From positions 310,001-374,000 of the forward strand of contig JAGKQI010000081.1 in assembly GCA_018806915.1 (NCBI GenBank): DNA of 64,000 bases, read 5' to 3'. The position numbers and the translations under genes were made by a program. The notes beneath the pieces were generated by a model that searched no databases, was not told the origin of the DNA, and saw only the letters and a program-made list of their open reading frames with translations. The first letter of the stretch is position 1, and every line of letters begins with the position of its first letter. This stretch comes from Phytophthora colocasiae (taxonomy: Eukaryota > Oomycota > Peronosporomycetes > Peronosporales > Peronosporaceae). Shown here piece by piece: positions 9,691 through 18,518 of the stretch.

Positions 9691-10953
9691 TTACAGCTTG
9701 GCCAGGGCTTCGTTGACGGCGGCCAGACCCGAAGCGTTGAGCTTGTCGGCGGATCCGCCACACGCAGCCACAAGCGCCTGCAGGGCCTCCATGTCGAGCG
9801 AGTCGCAAAGGTCCTCCGTCTTGATGACGTCGATGGCGCCCTCAAGCTCCTGCTCGCTGGCCGCAGTCATGAGCTCGCGGAAGGCCTTCTTGACCTTACG
9901 GAAGAGCTTTTTCTGCTTGTCCTTGGCCATTTTGGCGTCCTTGCGGGCCTCCTTCTCCTTCTCCTCGGCCTCCTTCACAGCACGCTCAGCCTCCTCCTGC
10001 TTGCGGTTCTCCTCGTCAATGAGTCGCTGAGCCTCCTCCTCCTTCTCGCGCTTGGCACGGGCCTTGCGGTCCTTCTCCTCCTGTTTCACGCGACGGATAC
10101 GCGGGTCATTGGCCAGCGCACGGTCCACCAGACTGGCCAGACGAGCGTACTCTTTTTTCTTCTTCTTCTTGGCCGCAGCCTCGTTCTTCTTGGCCATCCA
10201 ACGCTTGTGGTCGCGGTGCTCGGCCGAGTCCACGTCGTGCTCCGAGTCGTGCGTGAAGTCGCGCCACGAGTCGAACTTGTTCCAGAAGTCGTAGAACGCG
10301 TACACCTCGTCAATAGGCTTGTTGTCGTCTCCCAGAGTCGGGACGGGCTTGTTCTCGCTGAAACGGGCGTTGGCCGTGAACACAGGGCCGTAGAGCTCGT
10401 AGAAGCTCTTGCCCTCGCCGCTGGCGTCGTTCTCCAGGATCTTCTCGTTGCCCGTCGGGATCCACTCGTCAAAGTCGCACTGAGAGTCGTACGCGCGTTT
10501 CTTCTGCGCGTCCATGAGGGTGGCAAAGGCCTTCTGGACGGCCAAGTAGTTGGGGTCGTTCTCGGTCTTACCGGTTTTGTCAGGGTGGTGCTCAATGAGG
10601 ACGCGGTGGTAGGCCTTCTTCACCTGATCGTCCGTCACATCGAAGCCAATGTCTGCCAGGCCCAACTGCTGGTACATCGTGAGGTCCAGGAAGTTCTTGC
10701 CGCGGATGCTGCGTCTGTACTTGCGGAGGATGGACTCTTCCTTCTTGCGCAGAGCGTCACGGGCCTTGGAGGCGTCGTCCTGCTCGTCGCAACTGGCGGA
10801 ACGGCCGCGCGCCATGTTGCGAGCGCGTTTATTGAAGGCGCGGCCCACGGGTTCCACGCGCTTCTGGGCGAAGTAGCCGCCAAGGCCGACCACGACCTTG
10901 GGCTCCTTGAAGGCCGCGGGGGGCGTCGGTAGGGACAGCGTCAGCGAAGACAT
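9691..10953 (-). CDS. Zuotin/MPP11-type DnaJ protein of the ribosome-associated complex
   Basis: Predicted J-domain co-chaperone that sits at the ribosome exit tunnel with an Hsp70 partner and helps fold nascent chains. The 420-residue frame starts at the ATG at 10953 and has no intron. The J domain spans about residues 95-165 and contains the catalytic HPD tripeptide (LIEHHPDKTG). It is followed by the zuotin homology region: GPVFTANARFSENKPVPTLG and VYAFYDFWNKFDSWRDF, then HDSEHDVDSAEHRDHKRW. A long charged helix (about 255-350) leads to a short C-terminal bundle ending in AAVNEALAKL. Animal orthologues add SANT domains; none is present here, as in yeast. Its neighbour LTV1 is also ribosome linked, but each seems to have its own promoter. 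Confidence 0.9.
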   Translation of the reverse strand: MSSLTLSLPTPPAAFKEPKVVVGLGGYFAQKRVEPVGRAFNKRARNMARGRSASCDEQDDASKARDALRKKEESILRKYRRSIRGKNFLDLTMYQQLGLADIGFDVTDDQVKKAYHRVLIEHHPDKTGKTENDPNYLAVQKAFATLMDAQKKRAYDSQCDFDEWIPTGNEKILENDASGEGKSFYELYGPVFTANARFSENKPVPTLGDDNKPIDEVYAFYDFWNKFDSWRDFTHDSEHDVDSAEHRDHKRWMAKKNEAAAKKKKKKEYARLASLVDRALANDPRIRRVKQEEKDRKARAKREKEEEAQRLIDEENRKQEEAERAVKEAEEKEKEARKDAKMAKDKQKKLFRKVKKAFRELMTAASEQELEGAIDVIKTEDLCDSLDMEALQALVAACGGSADKLNASGLAAVNEALAKL

Positions 10954-11149
10954 TTCAGCAGCAGTTCTCTCCTCCTCCTGTGACGTTTTTGTGGTTGTGG
11001 CGTACAGGGACTCTTATGGAGGCAGGAGGGCCAATGGTTGGCGACGGCTTTTAGATGAAGAATTAGTATTTTTGTAGCAATTTAGTTAATTAGTAGATCT
11101 AAAACGGACCGTGATAACGTGGACCTGGTAGTCGATAACGTGGCACGAG

Positions 11150-11877
11150 CTTCCTCGCCTCGGTGCCGTCCGACTGCCCCAGCTCACGCTGTACTTTCCC
11201 GTGAGGACGCCAATGGTGACCACGTGGTGAGCCCGAGCTTGTACTTCTTGTACAGATCTACGTACTCGAACTCGACCTTGTTGCGGTCGAGGAGGCTGTA
11301 GACGGGTTGCTCCACAATGGGGCGGACCAATCCGAGGCGATCGGCAACCTCACACGCTTCGATGATCTGAGCAGCACTCCACTGGCTGGTACCCCAGTAG
11401 AAAGCCCAACCCTGGTCGATCACGAAGTTCATGGCCCGCACAGTCTCCTGAACGGGAGTGAATGGGTCGGGACGGTGGCAGAAGATGACGTCGATAGTCC
11501 TGATTAAGGCGCTTGAGCGATGCCTTGGCACCTTCGATGATGTGTTTCGGCTCAAACCCAGTGCGTTGGGTCCTGAGTGCATTGGGTCGAATCCGAAGAA
11601 AATCTTCGTGGAGATCACCGGGTCCTCGCGACCCCACGTTCCTTCAGTTATTCCTTTCTTGATGCAGCTCCCATGTTTCGCTCAGCCAGACCACTACGGT
11701 ACCGTACACTTCCGCGTTGTCGAAGAAGTTGACGCCGTGCTCGAAAGCCAGCTTCATCATATCGTACCAGGCGTCGGCTGTGTAATTGTCGGTGACGTCC
11801 ATCCAGCTCCCGAGCGGAAGACCAGAGTTTCCGAGGAAGCGATAGGTCATCTTGACTTCGGCTGGAGTAGTAGCCAT
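11150..11877 (-). pseudogene. Aldo/keto reductase (potassium channel beta-subunit-like) pseudogene
   Basis: The original protein would be an NADPH-dependent oxidoreductase of the AKR6/Kv-beta-like group. The ATG at 11877 opens VKMTYRFLGNSGLPLGSWMD, then FFDNAEVYG with the catalytic Asp and Tyr. A frame change near 11700-11690 leads to the frame with STKIFFGFD (catalytic Lys) and a further change near 11520 to VIFCHRPDPFTPVQET (catalytic His). The next block reads GWAFYWGTSQWSAAQIIEA. After LTTWSPLA a last shift gives GVLTGKYS and the remaining C-terminal quarter is missing. A short deletion also removed residues after GNSG. With at least three frame changes and a lost C-terminus, it is probably dead. 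Confidence 0.7.
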
Positions 11878-12067
11878 GGTGCAGAATCTGCTGCACTGCA
11901 GATAGGTGGAGTGGGTGCGTAGTTGGTGGTGAATTTCCAAATGGTATTGAACTGATCGACGAAACTTACGGAGGCACTTATTAGATAATTACGTGCACCT
12001 CAGAGGAAATCACTAAAGGTAAAGTAATCACTGTCGGCTGTGGTAAAGCAATCTTGCCGGATACATG

Positions 12068-12153
12068 TACACAGTACGATCTCAAGAGGATTATGAATTG
12101 TAAACGAACACAGTTTGTTTACACAGTACGATCTCAAGAGGATTATGAATTGT
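12068..12153 (+). repeat. 34-bp perfect direct repeat
   Basis: The 34 bases at 12068-12101 (beginning TACACAGTACGATCTCAAG) recur exactly at 12120-12153, a 52-bp period with an 18-bp spacer. It lies just before the SINE-like tRNA sequence. It could be a small tandem duplication or the footprint of an insertion and repair event. Confidence 0.6.
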
Positions 12154-12189
12154 TTTGATCATCGAAGACAACGTTATCGCCCCCCAGGG

Positions 12190-12265
12190 GCTCGCCGGTG
12201 GCCCAGTGGGTTAGCATCCGCTGATCCACGAACTGACCGAGGGTTCGAGCCCCGCCTCCGTCGCC
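12190..12265 (+). mobile_element. tRNA-derived SINE-like head (pol III A and B boxes)
   Basis: TGGCCCAGTGG fits the pol III A box TRGYNNANNNG and GGTTCGAGCCC fits the B box GGTTCGANNCC, at normal tRNA spacing. The 7 bases before the A box do not pair with those after the T stem, so this is not a functional tRNA. A short T run follows (CCCTTTT). This is the typical build of a tRNA-derived SINE. A second GGTGGCCCA block occurs near 12448. The 3' boundary was not determined. Confidence 0.5.
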
Positions 12266-12753
12266 CTTTTCGACTTCTGCTCTCCTCTCTCACCGCTGCC
12301 CTTCTCTGTTCATTTCCCATCACTCACAAGCTCTTCTCTAAGACATCGGGACCAATCAAGGCACAACTAACACGGAGACAAGACTCAAGGAGTTGGCGCG
12401 GTCGCAGTACTCTACCCGGCCAGACACCAGCTGGGGGCTCATCAACGGTGGCCCATTGGGCAAAATTCCCAAGAAATTCAAGCGTACCGGTCATAGACTA
12501 AGGGTACCGAGTAGCCGTAGGAAATTAGTTAGGAGTAACCTTGCTTAGACGTCAATGCGCCTGTTTCTAACAGGCTTCGAAATCAAGTACCTAATATAAG
12601 GGTTCTGAGTCCTCCCTTCCCCCGTTATCCCCCCGCGTCCCTAGGTCTAAGCATCCTGTGGTCATTCTGTCATCATTTTGTAAGCGCGTTTCATTTGTTT
12701 CGTCCTAAATTCAAGGTGTAAGACAATTGACTAACTATTAGTCACTAATATGC
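12266..12753. other. Unassigned sequence, possibly SINE body
   Basis: No gene was found in this 490-bp interval. It continues the tRNA-like head with pyrimidine-rich text and may be the body of the same SINE. The 3' end of the adjacent transporter gene lies at its right edge. Confidence 0.35.
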
Positions 12754-14246
12754 TCAAGCCAGCGAGCGTCGGTAGTAGAAGCGGTAGCCGGCGTAGGCGA
12801 CTCCCGGCACGAAGAACGCGACCATAAGGATCGCAGACGTCATGTTGCACAGGGCGTAGAACGTGATGTAACCAAACATGAAGGTCGGCGCCACGGCCAT
12901 TGCGAAAAGCACTGGGATCCCACCTGGCACTTTGGTCGGGCGAGCGATGTACGGCAACTCGCGACGGAGTTTGATGATCGAAGCGATGATCACCAACTGA
13001 ACGGCAGCGGAGTAAGCATTCGTCATTGTCAACATACTATCGAAATCAAGATTGATGAGCGCCAGCATTAGCACTACTGTCAACAGCGCTGCGTTCCTTG
13101 GACTCTACTGCGTTTGGCCAGCACCTTCGGTACCAGTCGGTTCTCAGCCATCCCACTCACTAGGAACGTCTTGGCATGCAACGCAGCCATACACATACCC
13201 GCAGAACCGCAGCAGGACGCGATCTGAATGAGCGTACGTAAGAATCTCCCACCTACATAATAGGCAAAGAACGGGAACGAGTCACGGTCGAGGAGGAACC
13301 ACGGGAGTGCGTCTGACACAATCCCGGCGGTCATGGGGATAATGTACGTTGCGAGGATGAGCAGACACGTGTAGGCAATAGCTCGTGAGTACGAATGCGC
13401 TGGGTTCTTCACTTCCCCACCGAAAACGGACGCGTTATTGATCCCTTTGAACTTGAAGAAGAGCGTGTTAAGCAGTGTCGTCCATTGAATGGCCACGTCA
13501 CCAGTAGAGACAACATCCTTTGCGTCGGCGTCGTATTCCACGTGTTCTCGACGTATCTGGAAGAGATCATCAACGTCCGAGGTTTTGACAACAGCCCAGA
13601 TCGTAAAGACACTGAAGCAGAAGATCACTACGATAGTCACAATGATACTCAGTCGTCCAACAGTGCGAGAGCCTAGGAACGTAGGGATTGCCAAGATGAT
13701 TCCTATGGCTGCCTTGATGAAATACGCCACAGCTGAAGACTTGATTTCGATATTGTAGTATCGAGTGAGGAGACCCAGCAAGGTGCCGGGCATTAATGCT
13801 CCTCGTAAAACCCCTGCAACCCAACTCCAGTAACCCACTTGGAAAGCCCAGAACGGACCGAAAGCATTCAGCGTCCACACCGTAAAACCTCCATCTTCAG
13901 GGAAGGCAGTGCAGAGCTCTGCAACGATGTAAGCGAATGGGAACGCGACCAATAGAGCGTAAAGCAGGACCCCCACGACACCAACGAGAGGTCCTCCAGC
14001 TGAGACGATTGCCTCGGATCCGATGGGCCCCGCGCACAGGTAAACGTACAGGATGGAGACGATTCCCACGACCCCAAGACGACGATGGTTGACAGCCAAC
14101 GCTTGTCTTCGATCGTACAAACTCGGAGACGGCTCGATCGTGTCCATTTTATTGTCGAAATTGCCCAGGACAAAAGGTCCTGCTGGTGTTGTATCAGGAG
14201 CGTAAGAGGTGTTTGGTACGGCGTTTTTGCCGTCTTCTTCCAGCAT
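12754..14246 (-). CDS. APC-superfamily amino acid/polyamine transporter, copy 1 (one frameshift)
   Basis: Predicted plasma-membrane or organellar amino-acid or polyamine permease with about 11-12 membrane segments. The ATG at 14246 starts a hydrophilic N-terminus. Membrane helices follow from LGVVGIVSILYVYLCAGPIG, the substrate-site helix of APC proteins with its small-residue break, then FPFAYIVAELCTAFPEDGGF, the second family hallmark. A one-base frame change near 13090-13105 separates LVPKVLAKRSRVQG from LLTVVLMLALINLDFDSML; the paralogue at 38.0 kb reads through here. The C-terminus ends YRFYYRRSLA. It is divergently arranged with a START/FYVE-like gene. Substrate cannot be told from sequence. 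Oomycetes have many such paralogues. Confidence 0.85.
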
Positions 14247-14934
14247 TGGGAGGTCGTAGGCTGCAATGGTATCTGCTTGGCTAGATCGGTTGTATCAGTG
14301 GAAGTTGGAGGGGAATGGCAGAGGCAGAAACTGCTCTGGTATCAAGTGGAGCACACAGCAACTGCTTGAACGAGGCCAGAGGGTGTCCTTTGTGGACATC
14401 AAGACAACAGAAGGAGAAGACGACAGTGATTAGCAAGGACGAAAAAGTGTTGTAAAACTTCATGCGTCCTTTCGGTATTAAATAGTGCAGGTGCAATGAC
14501 ACAGATCTAGCCTAGAGCTCTTCCATCTGCTTCGACCGTCGCTCTTCAGGCAGCAGCACGCAAGCTTTTCTCCCTATCCATGTCCAGCTCTGGCTCATGG
14601 ATGTTGAGGGTGGAAACGGACATTGGAGACGCTCTCAGTTGCGCCACGCGAACAACGAAGTGACAGTGAACGTAGGCATCTACGTACATGTACTTACCAT
14701 TAATGAGTCAACGCCTGCGTTTGAAACGCGTCAAGGTGTCAGCTAGTCCAGACGTCGGCAACACACCTGGCGGTTCTGAGGCGCAGAAGCCGTTCAATCT
14801 GACCTGCCAGCCGACCACCTGCTTGCTGACCCTGATGTTGCGGAGCCCGTGGCGAAGCGCCCGCCACATTAACAGCAGATGTCGTCGCCAGACAAGCGGA
14901 GTCTTTCAGTCCACTCTCGATCCGACCGAGATCA
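14247..14934. other. Shared upstream region of two divergent genes
   Basis: This 690-bp interval lies between the transporter ATG (14246, minus) and the START/FYVE-like gene (plus). It should hold both promoters. No further gene is supported. Confidence 0.45.
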
Positions 14935-14950
14935 ACTCACTCGGTATTTT
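14935..14950 (+). promoter_or_regulatory. Initiator-like core promoter
   Basis: ACTCACTCGGTATTTT resembles the oomycete Inr/FPR consensus (about 11 of 16 positions) and ends 38 bp before the ATG at 14989. Confidence 0.4.
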
Positions 14951-14988
14951 CTCCTCTTGCCAACGCGAGCTCCTTGAAACTGTCCGGT

Positions 14989-16359
14989 ATGGCTGAGTCC
15001 GTGCCATCACAGAACCAATTCTTCGCTCCAGAAGCCACACGTCGAGCCACAGCCCCCGATGAGCTTCAGGAGCTTCTTCACCAAGCAAAATACACCACGT
15101 CCCCAGTCGAAGTGCCCTCAGAGACTCCATTACTGCAACTCCCCGATGGTGAAGCCCAAGCCTTCCGCCACCTTGCGCACAGCATCGTTTCCCGTACTTT
15201 AGCACACGAGAGCGAGTACCACCGAATGAAGCGGCCGGAGATGAACCAACGCGACTGGAAGCTGCTTAAACGCCAGAACGACCTCAACATCTACAAGCGT
15301 AGACTCCTGAAGACAGCGGATCAAGGTCGCTCCACTGCTCAGTCCAAACGACCGATGGTTCTCTGCGTCGGCTCAATCGCTGGAGACCTGGAGGATGTTC
15401 TATACGGCGTCCACGCCAAGAACCGTGAAGAGATGCAGATCACGTTACCCTACATGAGCAAGGGCCACGTGGACTGCGCGTTGCTCGCAAAGCTGGAAGG
15501 AGGATCCACCACCGATCCGTACCGGCAGCTCGCGCTTAAGTGGCATGTGACGGATGCTCTAGCTGAAGCTAAGATCATGAAACTTCGCGATCTCTGTACA
15601 CTTGAGTCCATGGGCATCAGCACGGATGCGCAGGGTGAGAAGTACGCGTACTACCTGCTCCAAAGCGTGGAGTTTGCAGGTTGCCCGCCCCCTCCAGAAA
15701 CCAGCGACGTCATCCGAGCCAACATGATGTTCTGCTGCATCTATCGGCAAGCGCCCGGCTCGCACGTCGTCGATGTGTACGCGAAGGGAATGTTCGACTT
15801 AGGTGGAGACATCCCGTCCTTCCTGGTGTTCAACACGTCCTGTTCGCTAATGCTGTCGGTCCTCGGAGCGATGGACAGTGCTGAGGCTAAACGTCTAACG
15901 CTCCTCGCACTCCAGAAGGCAGAAAACTCCATGTCTTCGTCCGTTGACGATCTGTCGGCGCTGGATTTAGAGGAGTTCGAGCTCACGGGTGAGTCTGTTC
16001 CGTCCGGCTACTCTAATTCAGCTTCGAGTCTGTCGGCTGAGGTCTCAAATGTCATCGCTGCAATGCCTCCGAGTCTCTCTCGCCTCCTTTCTAAAGGTCA
16101 TCGCAAGTCCCGGTCGAGACGGCAACCGGTCGCCGAGCCTTGCTGTGTGTGCTCCAAGAAACCAGCCATGGCGGCGATCGTAGGCACCACGCACCGCACG
16201 TGCGGCGTCTGTCTCCGCGGTGTCTGCAACAAGTGCCACGTCAAGCGTCGACTATTTGCTAGACCGCAACCGGTGTCTGTGGCGTGCTGTAAGTCCTGCC
16301 TTCTGGAAGCCAAGCAGTTGAGCGTCGACCCTCAAGAACCCTGCCCCATGTTGCCGTAG
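14989..16359 (+). CDS. START-like protein with C-terminal FYVE-like zinc cluster, copy 1
   Basis: 456 residues, single exon, first ATG at 14989. The middle (about 80-320) resembles the lipid-binding START-like domain of a large oomycete family: RPMVLCVGSIAGDLEDVLYG, then LALKWHVTDALAEAK, then LRDLCTLESMGISTDAQGEK, YAYYLLQSVEF, and DVYAKGMFDLGG. After a serine-rich linker comes a cysteine cluster at about 387-440: CCVCSKK, CGVCLRGVCNKC, CCKSC. The four paired Cys motifs suit a two-zinc FYVE/RING-like fold. The RxHHCR signature of true PI3P-binding FYVE domains is absent. Two relatives lie at 53.7 and 55.5 kb. Function is not known; a membrane lipid link is an inference from the domain pair. 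Confidence 0.8.
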   Translation: MAESVPSQNQFFAPEATRRATAPDELQELLHQAKYTTSPVEVPSETPLLQLPDGEAQAFRHLAHSIVSRTLAHESEYHRMKRPEMNQRDWKLLKRQNDLNIYKRRLLKTADQGRSTAQSKRPMVLCVGSIAGDLEDVLYGVHAKNREEMQITLPYMSKGHVDCALLAKLEGGSTTDPYRQLALKWHVTDALAEAKIMKLRDLCTLESMGISTDAQGEKYAYYLLQSVEFAGCPPPPETSDVIRANMMFCCIYRQAPGSHVVDVYAKGMFDLGGDIPSFLVFNTSCSLMLSVLGAMDSAEAKRLTLLALQKAENSMSSSVDDLSALDLEEFELTGESVPSGYSNSASSLSAEVSNVIAAMPPSLSRLLSKGHRKSRSRRQPVAEPCCVCSKKPAMAAIVGTTHRTCGVCLRGVCNKCHVKRRLFARPQPVSVACCKSCLLEAKQLSVDPQEPCPMLP

Positions 16360-16750
16360 AACCTGAACTGCCACTTCGTCTGTACTTGTATCTGTAACAG
16401 GGGTTCCGAAAAATACTGGAAATATATTCCGTATTTTCGGTGAAATTATTTATTTCACGGTTCCTGGGACAAGAATAAATTATTTACGGAGATGTCACGA
16501 CTAGAATGAATTATTTATTTTAATATTCAAAACCTTCCATCCATTATATTTAATGTACAACCACACCTACTCATTTGAGTTCAAGTATATCATGCTAAAA
16601 CGCCATTTACTTAAACCTGTAAAAGTTATTAAGCAATAGTGTCCAGTAGTTGCCTCAATGGTACCAGTTCATCATAAAGGATCACTTTTCTTTTATCCAG
16701 CATCGCTGAAAACTTCTCCCAACCGCCAACCCAGCGTTTAACCAGCAGAA
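16360..16750. other. AT-rich flank with hairpins, probable 5' part of the hAT element
   Basis: This 390-bp stretch holds the 3' end of the START/FYVE-like gene and AT-rich sequence before the hAT transposase ATG. CAGGGG near 16398 resembles a hAT terminus, but no matching inverted end was found to the right of 37494. A second small palindrome, GTGAAATTATTTATTTCAC-like, lies at about 16440-16458. Confidence 0.4.
16406..16440. repeat. Imperfect 35-bp inverted repeat near the hAT 5' end
   Basis: The sequence starts CCGAAAAATACTGGAAAT and ends TTCCGTATTTTCGG; the arms are complementary apart from a few positions. It sits just inside a CAGGGG-like end and may be a subterminal transposase-binding structure. 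Confidence 0.45.
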
Positions 16751-16945
16751 ATGGTGCGCGAAACCACTCTTATGCTTCCTCAGGGGAAACAGGGGATCTT
16801 TACGCCGAAGCAAGTGGCTCAGTTCTTTTTTACACGCATAGTTGACGACAATAACGACCCTACGGGATACTTTGAGTGCAAGGCGTGCGGGAAATCCCGT
16901 AAACAAACTCAAGGAACTGGCTACACTAACCTAGTAGGTCATGTT
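16751..16945 (+). pseudogene. hAT transposase, 5' exon with half a BED zinc finger (split by insertion)
   Basis: The ATG at 16751 opens a protein whose residues about 25-65 form a BED zinc finger: FECKACGKSRKQTQGTGYTN, then LVGHV. The two Cys and first His are here. The second His lies 19 kb away at 35.95 kb, because a Gypsy element inserted between the two His codons. The reading frame continues exactly after the 4-bp target duplication, so the transposase gene was open at this point when the element landed. Confidence 0.75.
16942..16945 (+). repeat. Target-site duplication TGTT, left copy
   Basis: TGTT precedes the left LTR and is repeated at 35935-35938 after the right LTR. It could be scored as ATGTT (5 bp) if the terminal A of the LTR is shared. 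Confidence 0.7.
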
Positions 16946-18392
16946 TGTGGTGGAGCGGATCTGGCCAAAATCTGGTTGAGGCCGATCGCGATCGCCACTT
17001 GCGCCCAGACACCGACTAACGGAGGGGGTCCCCCGATGATCCGTGATCTTGCTGCGTGTAGTGTTCACCTTGTGTACCCGTCGGTAGGCGGGTTACGCTC
17101 TTCCAGGTGACTTCTGAAGATGTCTTGGGACGAGAAGAATGTCTTGGGTGACGTAGGGGGTGTGAGATAGCGTGGGAATACTTCACTCTACCTCGGAGGG
17201 GTTGATCCGGGTCACAGGCGAGTTCTCGAGCCTTGATCCGGTCACCTGGTCTTCGATCCAGGTCTTCCAAAGGTCCAATGTTGGGGATCTGATCCCTTCC
17301 TTTACGATGCTTGCCGCTTCCTATAGCGGGTGTCTTGATGGGTTGAGAGTCGACGAGATCGTCAGGCCAAGCAGCCAATTCCTTCCGATCCGTAGTTCGC
17401 ACGTAAAGGATAGATCACTAGATAGGGTAAAACTGGCCAATGTATTATCCAGAATTAACCTCTATACTAGATCTCTTCTCCTTACCTTCTTGATGCCGGG
17501 GGGGCAATGTAATTCCCAGTTCCGGTCTTGAACGAAGGCACTTGTGATGTCCAGAGCAAATTCGATTCTGTTTATGGTTATTCCTATGTCTACTAGCCCC
17601 ATCCTCATCTGCTATCCTACGATTACCTGACATCCGGCTACACAGCTGCCCTTCCGATCTTCGATCTTGATCTCACCTAACCCCTGATCGCGATCTCGAT
17701 CTGCCGATCTGGCGATCAGCCGATCTGGCGATCAGCCGATCTGGCGATCTGGCGATCTGGCGATCAGGCGATCTGGCGATCTGGCGATCTGGCGATCTGG
17801 CGATCAGGCGATCTGGCGATCAGCCGATCAGCCGATCTGTCGATCAGCCGATCTCGATCAACCATCTCGGTCATCGATCTTGGTCCACCGTCTTGAACAA
17901 TGATCCCGATCAGCAGCCTTCATACTTGATCTCGCGTGCCTGCGTCGTCGACATTCCAGGTCTTGAGCTTCCCAGACTTGATCACCACTCCCCACGCGAC
18001 TAACACTGCCATCAGGTCCCCTCGGCAGCATCTCACGGTTATGTTGTCACCGGCCCACCATAGATCACACCGATCCCGACCCTCTGCCGCCTTGATCTCC
18101 TTCTCATGCGACCTCAGGCAAGGCGCCCTTTTCTCCTCCGACCCTGAGCCGCCACGCGGGACCGCACGACGGGTTCTCCAATCACTTAGTCTCACTTGAC
18201 CAAGACGCCATCCATTCATCGCTGGCGAGATCCAGACGAACATCGATCTGGATCCATTCGTCAGCCATCGTTCGCGCAATCTGGGGTCATCAACTGACAT
18301 CTTGCTTCGCCAGAGGCCCCTGTCGCTTGATCCGACTCTCTTAGGGCCTGACGTTTGCCTTTTCTCGGATTTCTTATTCGCGCTTCACCACA
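16946..18392 (-). repeat. Left LTR (3' LTR) of the 19-kb Gypsy element
   Basis: 1447 bp, starting TGTGGTG and ending CACCACA (perfect 7-bp terminal inverted repeats). It matches the right LTR nearly base for base. The length difference of about 116 bp is mostly extra CGATCTGG units at 17.7-17.86 kb. Confidence 0.9.
17698..17862. repeat. CGATCTGG/CGATCAGC tandem array in the left LTR
   Basis: About twenty 8-bp units of the form CGATC(T/A)G(G/C) run through this interval. The right LTR has only a handful at 35358-35400. The array is therefore a fast-changing minisatellite inside the LTR. Confidence 0.85.
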
Positions 18393-18405
18393 TCCGCCCC
18401 CAGCC
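18393..18405 (-). promoter_or_regulatory. Polypurine tract of the 19-kb element
   Basis: Read on the minus strand, GGCTGGGGGCGGA directly precedes the 3' LTR. A G/A-rich tract here is where plus-strand DNA synthesis would be primed. Confidence 0.6.
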
Positions 18406-18518
18406 TGCAAGTTGGTCCGTCTCGGTCCACTTCAGGTCTCATTCTCCAATCTTCAGCCCAAGGCACAAGTCACCCCGACAACACTTCGACCACCACCAAC
18501 GGATCCCTTCCAGTCTCC

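Noticed and set aside
9517..10932. 471-residue plus-strand reading frame over the zuotin gene
   Set aside because: It is leucine-rich antisense of a clear J protein on the minus strand and has no domain.
12190..12265. Functional tRNA gene
   Set aside because: A and B boxes fit, but the acceptor stem does not pair and the anticodon arm is poor.
17698..17862. CRISPR array
   Set aside because: Eukaryotic LTR with contiguous 8-bp units and no unique spacers.
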